Assembly (NCBI RefSeq): GCF_900095225.1
Contig: NZ_LT607419.1
Span: forward strand, 84,348-148,347
Reading direction: 5' to 3'
DNA length: 64,000 nt
From: Pseudomonas sp. UMAB-08
GTDB lineage: Bacteria > Pseudomonadota > Gammaproteobacteria > Pseudomonadales > Pseudomonadaceae
Under the pieces are notes generated by a model that saw only the letters and a program-made list of their open reading frames with translations, did no database searches and was not told the DNA's origin. Shown one piece after another: positions 8,906 to 18,400 of the stretch (the first letter of the stretch is position 1; each line of letters starts with the position of its first letter). The position numbers and the translations under genes were made by a program.

Positions 8906-9535
8906 ATGACCACACTCTCCAAACAGCCGGAAGCGGCGATCTACAACGCGACCATCCCCGCAGGCGAGCCCTGGCTGACCGAAGTCAAGGCCGGACAAAC
9001 CCTGCGCATCCTCGACCTGGAAGGCAATCAAGCGGTCGATACGCTGTTCTACAGCCTGGCCAACCCCCGCGAACGGTATGACGTGCAGCGCACCTTGCGG
9101 CGGCAGAACAGCGTGTACCTGACCACCGGCAGCGTGCTGTATTCCAACCTCGGCAAACCGATGCTGACCATCGTCGAAGACACTTGCGGACGCCATGACA
9201 CCCTCGGCGGTGCTTGCGCGCAGGAGAGCAACACCGTGCGCTACGCCCTGGAAAAGCGCCACATGCACAGTTGCCGCGACAACTACCTGCGCGCCTGTGC
9301 CCATGACGGTCGCCTGAGCAAAGGTGACATCGGGCCGAACATCAATTTCTTCATGAACGTGCCGGTCACCGCAGACGGCGGCCTGACCTTCGAAGATGGC
9401 ATCTCGGCGCCCGGCAAATACGTCGAGCTGCGCGCGGAAATGGACGTGATCGTGCTCATTTCCAACTGCCCGCAACTGAACAACCCCTGCAACGCCTACA
9501 ACCCGACACCTGCGCAGCTGCTGATATGGAACTGA
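8906..9535 (+). CDS. DUF1989 protein (urea-carboxylase-associated protein 2 / carboxyguanidine deiminase subunit)
   Basis: Second DUF1989 protein, 209 residues, sharing DTCG-R-H-D-x-x-GG (DTCG at 92-95) with its neighbour and likely forming a hetero-oligomer with it. [15 protein letters not shown] and [22 protein letters not shown] are typical family blocks. It is expected to act on carboxyguanidine, the product of the carboxylase encoded downstream. The gap to the next gene (287 bases) is much longer than the others in this operon and holds a REP doublet. Confidence 0.85.
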   Translation: MTTLSKQPEAAIYNATIPAGEPWLTEVKAGQTLRILDLEGNQAVDTLFYSLANPRERYDVQRTLRRQNSVYLTTGSVLYSNLGKPMLTIVEDTCGRHDTLGGACAQESNTVRYALEKRHMHSCRDNYLRACAHDGRLSKGDIGPNINFFMNVPVTADGGLTFEDGISAPGKYVELRAEMDVIVLISNCPQLNNPCNAYNPTPAQLLIWN

Positions 9536-9620
9536 ATCTTTTGAAACTGCGCCGCTGGTTATTCAGCCTGTGCCAAAGCCGCTCTGGACAGTGCATGCCG
9601 CCAGAACACCACCCCTTTCT

Positions 9621-9710
9621 GTAGGAGCTGCCGCAGGCTGCGATCTGTCGCCTTGGCGGCAGCGCTCCAGCAGAGCTTCGGGCCTTATCGCAGCCTGCGG
9701 CAGCTTCTAC
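9621..9710. repeat. REP doublet between DUF1989 gene and carboxylase gene
   Basis: Positions 9621-9644 and 9687-9710 are 24-bp inverted copies with one mismatch of a Pseudomonas REP (GTAGGAGCTGCCGCAGGCTG and its complement), separated by 42 bases. RNA from this region would fold into a long stem-loop inside the operon transcript, which could stabilise the upstream message or reduce read-through. Open frame continues through it, but there is no evidence that it is translated. Confidence 0.88.
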
Positions 9711-9821
9711 AAGAGCACCGGGTTTAGCCATCGAGGACGGCCTCGAGGCACTACGAAAACAGCGGGACGGCCCGCTTCCCAGCACGAAACCGATCAGCCA
9801 TCGGTTTCTGGGGTTTATGCC

Positions 9822-12800
9822 ATGTTCAAGACACTGCTGATCGCCAACCGTGGCGCCATTGCCTGCCGCATCCTGCGTACCCTGCGCGCCTTGCAGGTCA
9901 AGGGCGTGGCGGTCTATTCCGAAGCCGATGCCGCCAGCCTGCATATTCTTCAAGCCGATGAAGCCCACAGCCTGGGTGAAGGTGGCGCAGCCGGAACCTA
10001 TTTGGCGGTGGATAAAATACTCGCCATCGCCAAGGCCAGCGGCGCCACGGCGATCCATCCCGGTTACGGCTTCCTCTCCGAAAACGCCGCGTTCGCCCAA
10101 GCCTGCGAAGACGCTGGCATCGCCTTCGTCGGCCCGACACCCGAACAACTTCGGGTGTTCGGCCTCAAGCACACGGCGCGCGCTCTGGCCAAGCAACACG
10201 GCGTGCCGATGCTTGAGGGCACCGAACTGCTCGACAGCCTCGACGACGCCCTCAACGCTGGCGAGCTGATCGGCTACCCAGTGATGCTGAAAAGCACGGC
10301 CGGCGGCGGCGGGATCGGCATGCGCGTGTGCCGCAGCGCGGTCGAGCTGAGCGAATCGTTCGACGCGGTGAAACGTCTGGGGCAGAACAACTTCAGCGAC
10401 GCGGGGGTCTTTATCGAGAAGTACATCCAGCGCGCCCGGCACCTGGAAGTGCAGGTGTTCGGCGACGGCCAGGGCGACGTTATCGCCCTCGGCGTGCGTG
10501 ATTGCTCGGTACAACGGCGTAACCAGAAAGTCCTCGAAGAAACCCCCGCACCGAACCTGCCAGACGGCATGGCCGACGAACTGTGTGCGGCAGCAATCAA
10601 GCTGGCCAAAGCGGTCAATTACCGCAGCGCCGGGACCGTGGAGTTCGTGTTCGACAGCGAGGACCAGCGTTTCTATTTCCTCGAAGTGAACACCCGCTTG
10701 CAGGTCGAGCACGGGGTCACCGAACAAGTGTGGGGCGTCGATCTGGTCAGTTGGATGGTCCAGCTGGCAGCGGGTGATTTGGCGCCACTCAGCCAGTTAA
10801 GCGAGGGCTTGCAGGCGAACGGTCATGCGATTCAGGCCCGGTTGTATGCCGAAGACCCGGGCCGGGATTTCCAGCCCTGCCCCGGTTTGCTGACTGCGGT
10901 GAATTTCCCGAACGCCGATGGCAAGACCTTGCGCATCGACACCTGGGTCGAAGCCGGTTGCGAGATTCCGCCGTTCTTCGATCCCATGATTGCCAAGCTG
11001 ATCAGTTGGGCGCCAACCCGTGAGCAGGCCAGCGCCGGACTTGCTCAAGCGCTGAGCGACAGCCACTTGTATGGCGTAGAAACCAACCGCGATTACCTGC
11101 GGCAGATTCTGCTCGACGTACCCTTCGCCAGCGGCCAGCCATGGACGCGATGCCTGGAAGGTCTGGTGTATCACGCCAACACCTTTGAAGTACTGAGCGG
11201 TGGCACCCAGACCAGCGTGCAGGACTATCCAGGGCGTCTCGGTTATTGGGCGGTCGGTGTGCCGCCGTCCGGGCCAATGGACAGTCGCGCGTTGCGTCTG
11301 GGCAACCGCCTGCTGGGCAACGCCGAAGGCTGTGCCGCGCTGGAAATCACCATGAGCGGCCCGCTGCTGCGCTTCAACACCGACGCCGTGGTCGCCATCA
11401 CCGGCGCGCCGATTCCGCTGACCCTGGATGGTCAGCCCCAGGCGCTGAATACCGCGTTGCTGGTACCCGCTGGCTCAACCCTGGCGCTGGGCACCATCGC
11501 TGGCGCCGGTGCACGAAGCTACCTCTGTGTGCGCGGCGGGTTGGAGCTGCCGGACTATCTGGGCAGCAAAAGCACGTTTACCCTGGGTCAGTTTGGCGGG
11601 CATGGCGGCCGCGCTTTGCGTGCTGGCGACGTGCTGCACATTCCAGCCCTGGGTGATCGCAGCGCCGGTCAGCGCGTACCGGACAATCAGCTTCAAATTC
11701 TGCCGGCAGTGCGCCAGATCCGGGTCATTTACGGCCCGCATGGCGCGCCGGAATATTTCACCGAGCGCTACATCGAGACCTTCTTCGCCACCCAATGGGA
11801 AGTGCATTTCAACTCCAGCCGTACCGGCGTCCGCCTGATCGGTCCAAAGCCGGAATGGGTCCGCGCCGACGGTGGCGAAGCGGGCTTGCACCCGTCAAAC
11901 ATCCACGACAACCCGTACGCCATCGGTGCCGTGGATTTCACTGGCGACATGCCGGTCATCCTTGGCCCGGACGGCCCTAGCCTGGGAGGTTTCGTCTGCC
12001 CGGTGACCATCATCGAAGCCGACCTCTGGCAACTGGGGCAACTCAAGGCCGGGGACAAAGTGCAGTTCCATGCGGTAAGTATCAAAGCTGCACGCGCGAT
12101 CTTCTGTGGGAGCGAATTCATTCGCGAAGCAGACGACGCGGTGTCTGATCTGGCCTCATCGCGAATGAATTCGCTCGCACAAGGGTTAGTTTCACCCGTT
12201 GTATTGGACATCGGCCAGGACGACACACGGCTGGTGGCGCGCCTGTCTGGCGACACTCATTTGCTCCTGGAAATCGGCGCACCCGAGCTGGACCTGGTAC
12301 TGCGCTTTCGCGGCCATGCGCTGATGCAGGCCCTGGAAACCAAAGCGTTACAGGGAGTGATCGACCTGACACCGGGCATTCGTTCCCTGCAAGTGCACTA
12401 CCAGCCCGAGCAACTGCCGCTTGCGGATTTACTGGATATCGTCGTCGGCGAATGGGACGCCGTGTGCGCAGCCAAAGACCTGCAAGTGCCGTCGCGAATC
12501 GTGCACTTGCCGCTGTCCTGGGATGACCCGGCGTGCCAGTTGGCCATCGAGAAATACATGACCACCGTGCGCAAGGACGCCCCGTGGTGCCCAAGCAATC
12601 TGGAGTTCATCCGCCGCATCAACGACCTGCCCAACCTCGACCAAGTGCAGCGCACGGTGTTCGACGCCAGCTATCTGGTGATGGGCCTGGGCGACGTGTA
12701 CCTCGGCGCGCCTGTCGCCACCCCGCTCGACCCACGGCACCGGCTGGTGACCACCAAGTACAACCCGGCACGAACGTGGACGGCAGAGAACTCGGTCGGC

Positions 12801-13439
12801 ATTGGTGGCGCCTACATGTGCGTGTACGGCATGGAAGGCCCCGGTGGTTACCAGTTTGTCGGGCGCACATTGCAGATGTGGAACCGCTACCGCGAAGTCG
12901 CGGCGTTCGATGGCAAACCGTGGCTGTTGCGCTTCTTCGATCAGATTCGTTTTTACCCGGTCAGCGCTGAAGAACTGCTGCGCATCCGCCGCGATTTCCC
13001 CTTGGGCCGGTACCCGCTGAGCATCGAGCACAGCACCTTGAACCTGGCTGACTATCAGGCCTTTCTCGCCCGTGAAGCCGAGGGCATCGCCGCATTTCGG
13101 GCGCAGCAGCAAGGGGCCTTCAACGCCGAACGCGAACGCTGGATCGCCAGCGGCCAGGCACATTTTGAAAGCGACGAAGCCGCTATGCCAGCCACCGACG
13201 ATACGCCCCTTGACGCAGGTCAGCATGGCGTCGATAGCCATATCGCCGGCAACCTGTGGCAGGTGCAGGTCGAGGTCGGCCATCGGGTTGAAGTGGGCGA
13301 TGTGCTGGTGATTCTGGAGTCGATGAAGATGGAGATTCCGCTACTGGCAACCCTGGCCGGCACCGTGCTTGAAGTGCGGGTGCAACCCGGCTCGGCAGTG
13401 CGCGCCGGGCAGCGGGTCGTGGTGCTTGAAGCTGACTGA
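9822..13439 (+). CDS. Biotin-dependent urea carboxylase-type enzyme, probably guanidine carboxylase
   Basis: Multidomain carboxylase of 1205 residues. In order: a biotin carboxylase/ATP-grasp domain (about 1-450, starting MFKTLLIANRGAIACRILRT, with a glycine-rich ATP loop and HPGYGFLSENA), an AHS2/KipA-like domain from about 465 (GVPPSGPMDSRALRLGNRLL), an AHS1/KipI-like domain from about 790, and a C-terminal biotinyl domain with ESMKMEIP (biotinylated K1169). It carboxylates urea or, in riboswitch-linked operons, guanidine to carboxyguanidine. The ATG at 9822 matches the family N-terminus; the open frame extends upstream through a REP and is unlikely to be translated there. Residues about 762-787 are encoded by a second REP doublet lying between the AHS2 and AHS1 domains, with the frame kept. 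Confidence 0.92.
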   Translation: MFKTLLIANRGAIACRILRTLRALQVKGVAVYSEADAASLHILQADEAHSLGEGGAAGTYLAVDKILAIAKASGATAIHPGYGFLSENAAFAQACEDAGIAFVGPTPEQLRVFGLKHTARALAKQHGVPMLEGTELLDSLDDALNAGELIGYPVMLKSTAGGGGIGMRVCRSAVELSESFDAVKRLGQNNFSDAGVFIEKYIQRARHLEVQVFGDGQGDVIALGVRDCSVQRRNQKVLEETPAPNLPDGMADELCAAAIKLAKAVNYRSAGTVEFVFDSEDQRFYFLEVNTRLQVEHGVTEQVWGVDLVSWMVQLAAGDLAPLSQLSEGLQANGHAIQARLYAEDPGRDFQPCPGLLTAVNFPNADGKTLRIDTWVEAGCEIPPFFDPMIAKLISWAPTREQASAGLAQALSDSHLYGVETNRDYLRQILLDVPFASGQPWTRCLEGLVYHANTFEVLSGGTQTSVQDYPGRLGYWAVGVPPSGPMDSRALRLGNRLLGNAEGCAALEITMSGPLLRFNTDAVVAITGAPIPLTLDGQPQALNTALLVPAGSTLALGTIAGAGARSYLCVRGGLELPDYLGSKSTFTLGQFGGHGGRALRAGDVLHIPALGDRSAGQRVPDNQLQILPAVRQIRVIYGPHGAPEYFTERYIETFFATQWEVHFNSSRTGVRLIGPKPEWVRADGGEAGLHPSNIHDNPYAIGAVDFTGDMPVILGPDGPSLGGFVCPVTIIEADLWQLGQLKAGDKVQFHAVSIKAARAIFCGSEFIREADDAVSDLASSRMNSLAQGLVSPVVLDIGQDDTRLVARLSGDTHLLLEIGAPELDLVLRFRGHALMQALETKALQGVIDLTPGIRSLQVHYQPEQLPLADLLDIVVGEWDAVCAAKDLQVPSRIVHLPLSWDDPACQLAIEKYMTTVRKDAPWCPSNLEFIRRINDLPNLDQVQRTVFDASYLVMGLGDVYLGAPVATPLDPRHRLVTTKYNPARTWTAENSVGIGGAYMCVYGMEGPGGYQFVGRTLQMWNRYREVAAFDGKPWLLRFFDQIRFYPVSAEELLRIRRDFPLGRYPLSIEHSTLNLADYQAFLAREAEGIAAFRAQQQGAFNAERERWIASGQAHFESDEAAMPATDDTPLDAGQHGVDSHIAGNLWQVQVEVGHRVEVGDVLVILESMKMEIPLLATLAGTVLEVRVQPGSAVRAGQRVVVLEAD
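12105..12181. repeat. REP doublet inside the carboxylase reading frame
   Basis: Positions 12105-12127 and 12159-12181 are 23-bp inverted copies with one mismatch of a Pseudomonas REP (core GCGAATTCATTCGC), separated by 31 bases. The element lies within the carboxylase gene and leaves the frame open. It adds roughly 26 or more residues, including SEFIREADDAVSDLASSRMN, between the AHS2-like and AHS1-like domains, both of which look normal. See the findings. Confidence 0.9.
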
Positions 13440-13469
13440 ACCTACTTATTTTTTTGACGGAACTACGCC

Positions 13470-15281
13470 ATGAGCCATGACCTGCATTCAAGCGACCTGC
13501 GCCTCGACAGCGTTCGCGCCGCGTATCAATACGGGCGCCAGACACCTCGACAACTGATCCTCGCCCTGCGCGAAAAAGCCGCTGCGTTGAACCCGGACTA
13601 TCACCTGTTCATCCATCTGCTGAGTGCTGCCGAGCTGGAACCCTATCTGGCCGCACTGGAACACCGCGACCTCAACGAGTTGCCGCTGTATGGCGTGCCG
13701 TTCGCGATCAAGGACAACATCGACCTGGCCGGCATCCCCACGACCGCCGCCTGCCCGGCATTCGCCTATACCCCTGAGCGCTCGGCGACCATCGTCGAGC
13801 AGTTGATCGGCCTCGGCGCAATTCCGTTGGGCAAGACCAACCTCGACCAGTTTGCCACCGGGCTGAATGGCAGCCGCTCACCCTATGGGGCCTGCCCAAA
13901 CAGCGTGCTGGCCGAGTACCCATCAGGCGGTTCCAGTGCAGGATCATCCTTGGCCGTGGCGCTCGGCGTCGCCAGCTTCGCCCTCGGCACCGACACCGCT
14001 GGCTCTGGACGGGTGCCCGCCGCACTGAACAATCTGGTCGGACTCAAAGCCAGCAAGGGCCTGATCTCCACTGCAGGAGTGGTGCCGGCCTGCCGCACCC
14101 TTGATTGCGTGACCACCTTCACCGCCACCGCGCGCGAAGCCAGCCAGTTGCTCGGCCTGGTAGCCCGACTCGATCCGCATGACGAATACAGCCGCAGCAA
14201 CCCGCTGTGGAACGACGCCTCTGCGTTCGGCGCGCCCCGCCCGTTTCGTTTCGGCGTGCCCCGTGCGCAAGACCTGGCGTTCTTCGGCTGCGAGCAAGGG
14301 CCCCTGCTGTTCGGCGATGCCATCGACCGTCTGACCGCGATGGGCGGCGAAGCCGTGACGCTGGACCTGTCGCCCTTCCTCGAAGCTGCGCGCCTGCTGT
14401 ACGACGGCCCATGGGTTGCCGAACGCTACAGCGTTGCGGGCGAACTGATGGAGCAGAACCCGGAAGCGGTATTGCCGGTGATCCGCGCAGTACTGTCGAA
14501 AGCACCGGCCGTCACCGGCGTGCAAACGTTCCGCGCGCAATACCGTCTGCAAGTGCTCAAAGCCTTGTGCGACAAAGCCCTTGAAGGCCTCGACTGCGTA
14601 GTGACGCCCTCCATCGGTCGCCCGGTGACCCTCGCCGAACTGGAGGCTGAACCGGTGCTGCGCAACTCGGAACTGGGTTACTACACCAATTTCATGAACC
14701 TGCTGGACTACGCCGCCGTCGCCGTGCCGAGTGCCTTCATGGACAACGGCCTGCCGTGGGGCGTGACCCTGTTCGGTCGGGTCTTCACCGATCACTACCT
14801 GCTCAGCCTGGCCGACGCTCTGCAACGCCATACCGGCCTGCCGGTGATCGGCGGCCACGCACCCAACCTGTCAGTACCGGCCGCTGTCGCCCGCAGCGAC
14901 ATGGCACGCTTGGTGGTGTGCGGCGCGCACCTGGATGGCCTGGCGCTGAACGGGCAACTCAAGCAGCGCGGTGGCCGCTTGCTGGAGGTCACCCAAAGCT
15001 CGGCGGATTACCAGCTCTACGCATTGGCCGGTGGACCACCGTTTCGGCCCGGCATGCTGCGGGTCGCGCAAGGCGGCGTAGCGATTGCCGTGGAAGTCTG
15101 GGAACTGCCCAGCCGCGAACTGGGCTCATTCCTCACCGGCATTCCAGCGCCCTTGGGTCTGGGCAAGGTTCAGTTGGCCGACGGACGCTGGGAAAGCGGT
15201 TTCATCTGCGAACCTTATGGCCTGGAGGGCGCGACAGATATCAGCCACTTGGGCGGATGGCGCGCCTATTTGAGTGCCTGA
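13470..15281 (+). CDS. atzF: Allophanate hydrolase
   Basis: Amidase-signature enzyme of 603 residues that splits allophanate into two ammonia and two CO2, the last step of the pathway. The catalytic triad can be read as K81 (AIKDNIDLAG), S155 in SGGSSAGSS and S179 in DTAGSGR. After about residue 465 follows the C-terminal domain found in AtzF-type enzymes, including MARLVVCGAHLDGLALNGQL and FLTGIPAPLGLGKVQL. It starts 30 bases after the carboxylase and ends the operon. Confidence 0.94.
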   Translation: MSHDLHSSDLRLDSVRAAYQYGRQTPRQLILALREKAAALNPDYHLFIHLLSAAELEPYLAALEHRDLNELPLYGVPFAIKDNIDLAGIPTTAACPAFAYTPERSATIVEQLIGLGAIPLGKTNLDQFATGLNGSRSPYGACPNSVLAEYPSGGSSAGSSLAVALGVASFALGTDTAGSGRVPAALNNLVGLKASKGLISTAGVVPACRTLDCVTTFTATAREASQLLGLVARLDPHDEYSRSNPLWNDASAFGAPRPFRFGVPRAQDLAFFGCEQGPLLFGDAIDRLTAMGGEAVTLDLSPFLEAARLLYDGPWVAERYSVAGELMEQNPEAVLPVIRAVLSKAPAVTGVQTFRAQYRLQVLKALCDKALEGLDCVVTPSIGRPVTLAELEAEPVLRNSELGYYTNFMNLLDYAAVAVPSAFMDNGLPWGVTLFGRVFTDHYLLSLADALQRHTGLPVIGGHAPNLSVPAAVARSDMARLVVCGAHLDGLALNGQLKQRGGRLLEVTQSSADYQLYALAGGPPFRPGMLRVAQGGVAIAVEVWELPSRELGSFLTGIPAPLGLGKVQLADGRWESGFICEPYGLEGATDISHLGGWRAYLSA

Positions 15282-15310
15282 CCCAACCGTTACATAGCAC
15301 GACGGCGAAC

Positions 15311-15340
15311 ATGGCTGCGCACGTTTTAGTGCGCAGCCAT
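15311..15340. terminator. Strong hairpin after the guanidine operon
   Basis: A perfect 12-bp inverted repeat, ATGGCTGCGCAC and GTGCGCAGCCAT with a six-base loop, lies 29 bases after the allophanate hydrolase stop. No T-run follows, so it may act as a transcript end stabiliser or a factor-dependent terminator rather than a classical intrinsic one. Confidence 0.5.
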
Positions 15341-15417
15341 AGCGTCCTGCATACCCCTGTTTACCCGCGCCCCGTCGTTACATAGATGTACGACGTGAAG
15401 AGGTCCCTGATGACACA

Positions 15418-18400
15418 GTGACGCGCCCCTCCTCACGCTCAGCCATCCACATGAATGACAACGAAAATTCAGTCCCCCCTGCTCCAGCACGCACGGCATC
15501 CGCTTCAACGCACAACCTCGAACACCCCGCGCTTACGCACCTGACCGGCAAGCACAGCGAACAGAGCGATACCCTTCCCTCTTCTGGAGCCTTCGCGCTG
15601 TCGCCGTTTTATTACGCAACGCCCGACGATCATCTGGAGGGACTGTCGCAGGAACCTCTACCCGCCACAGCGCTAAACCACAAACAACTCGCCACGCTCA
15701 GAAAGAGTCGCGCCGCCAGACTGCTCGCCATGTCGACCTTGAGTTTGAAGGCCTGGCAGATGGACATGGACTGCCCGCCGGGCGTGCACGCCTATGTCAA
15801 CGAACAACTGACCCGACTTCTATTTGAGCAGACCGGCAAGCCCTTCCTGCCGGATCAGATGTACGTGGACTTCACGACCGATACGCGTCCGGCCGTCTTT
15901 GTCGATGGGCAAGAGCTTTACACGCGGCGTCTGTCCCTCACCGACGTGGCGGTTACCTCTTTCGATGCTGCCAGTTTTTATGCCCTGATGCAGAGCGCTG
16001 AACCTGAGCGCCCGCTTGATGAGGGAACACCTTCTCTGACCACGACCCTGGTCCTCACGCTGATCGACAAGGCGGACTGGCCTCGATACTACGAGACCCT
16101 GCTTACCGCCTTCTGGGCCAGGCATGAGTTGACGTATCGCACCCTCGCCAAACTCTCATTTCTCGACACGCTGGGCCGGTACCACACACGTAAAATGATC
16201 AGCCTGGACGGCTATAACCTGACGCTTGAAGCCATGGGTCTCGACCGGTTCCCCACCACCGTTGAAGCCCTGGAAACATCAGCCAAAGGCGAGCACACGG
16301 TCGTCCGTGTGGTGCTGCTGAATGAGCAAATCCTGCCGGGCATTTTTCAGCTGACCTCAAAAAATACATCGCACAGTTTTATTCACATCACCGGTCAGAG
16401 ACCCGCCGTTTTCGAATACATCAGCGATAACCCTGAGTTGATGAGACAAAAACTCCTCAACGCCTTGAACACGTCGCCCTGGCTCGCGTCGTATCTGGAC
16501 GTTGCCGATAAACAAGGAAGTGCGCCCTTCACTCTCGATATAAAAGTTCTCGATGAGGATATTTTTTCCGCGCTCACCCGCGCCCAAAAAGCCTTTTCAT
16601 TCGAGTTGCACTCACAACACACCCACGCGGACGCCTTGTTCATGTTGGTCGAACGCGGCCTGACCCTGGTAAGCGCCCTTGATCGCTGGGAACTTCAGCC
16701 GGATATCGTGAAACGGATACCCAACCCATTGAAGGCCGCCAACCAATTGATGCGCGGCTACCTGAAAAACAAACATCAACTGGATATGAATCCGGATCAT
16801 GTCTTCATTCGCTATGTTCGAGGCACATCGACCAGCCCCTTGGGCAGCGCACACTCGCCCATCACGTATGTTCAACCCCCCGACGAAACCCCGATCAGCC
16901 TGAGCAACGCCCTGTTGAGTAACTACCGGATCGAGCGGCCGGTGGGTTATATCGATAACGACGCTCGTACAACGGTTTACACCGACCCCACAGGTAAGGG
17001 GCAATGGTCCGAAGGCGCTGCACTTGATATCTCCCCGGAGGTCATCGAAAGCCACATCAGGAGCATTACCTTTCTTGACCTGATGTCGGCACAACTCAAC
17101 CGGTTTTGGGAGGAGCAGGGAACCGCTATCGAGCAATCGTTCAAGACAACTTTTATGGCGCAGGCAGTGATCAGCCTCAAACAGAAGCAGTTAACACGCG
17201 CTGGATTCGATCTTCTGGTCGAGATGCTGGACACGACGTCACTCGCCACGACGTCTATCAGCATCCGCTGCAAAGCGTTGGGTTTTTACCTGAAACCCTC
17301 GCTGATAGAAGGCACGCAGTGCCAACCCTGCGCCGGTCTGCTGGTATTCACTCACGCCGACACACCCTTGACGGTGCTCTACCAGGCCGGTCAGTCCGTG
17401 GCATTTGTCGAATTCAGTAGCGACATTGAACTTGCGCGGTATATACAAACCGCCGCCAAGGATAAGCAATGGCAACGCATGCTGTTGAGCTATATACCGG
17501 TCAGACTCCACGAGAAGTTTATGTATCTTCTTGATGTCTGGAGCGGCAATAAAATCCCCGACCCAGCTTCCTCCCTGCTTCGGCCCTGGACAGACGTGGT
17601 TTACGCCAACGACCTGCATAAAGCCAAAGCCCGCGCCCTCTGCGAACAGCCCATTACTTCGTCGCCGTTCGTCTTTATGCGCGAGACGCTTGAGCGCAAC
17701 TATCAAGATGATGCAAATGAACACATCGTGACCTCGAAAGAAGTTTCGCTGCGCTATTGGACGCGTCAGCTCAACCATCTACAGCTGTTGCTGGCGCCCA
17801 TGTCGCTGCTGTTGACGCCCGTGGCGCTGGCCTCTCTGGCGACTCACGCCGGCGCCATCTACCTGGGCATCGCGACAGCAGCATTACCGGGAAACCGGGA
17901 CACCGAAAAAACCCAGACAGCGCTCAACGTGCTGTCTCTAGGGCTGTTGCAACTCGCGCCCTACACCCCCCGATTGCTGCGTTTGTTCAGCACATTCAAC
18001 GTTCTGGGGAAAACAGCCATTGCGGTGACCGGCGCGACACCCACCGCCACAAAAAGCTTCGGTTCCTGGCTTGGCCGATCAATGAATGCCCGTAAAACCC
18101 GCCTGGAAACATTTTTCAATACCAACAGCCTGCTCAAGACCTGGAACATTCCCGGTCATCGCGCCTTCGGCACCTTGCCCGCCAAAGCCTGGAAGCTTGA
18201 TCGCAAATTCATGCTCTGGACCTCGGACACGGCGCAAGCCAGAATCCTGGTTGTGAGTACACACGGGCATTACTTGCCATGGACTAAAACTGCACGGATA
18301 CCCAATGGCACCGAACTTAGAACCTACGCACCCCATGGTTATGAGCTGGTCGACCCAACGCTTCACCGAGTCGTGAGCCAGAGGGTCAAACCGTTTTCTA

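Noticed and set aside
9570..9821. N-terminal extension of the carboxylase through the REP doublet
   Set aside because: The enzyme family begins at MFKTLLIANRG (9822), and the upstream codons are REP-derived with no ribosome site.
9456..10727. A 423-residue antisense frame over the carboxylase gene
   Set aside because: Shadow of the biotin carboxylase domain; composition is typical of reverse-frame translation.
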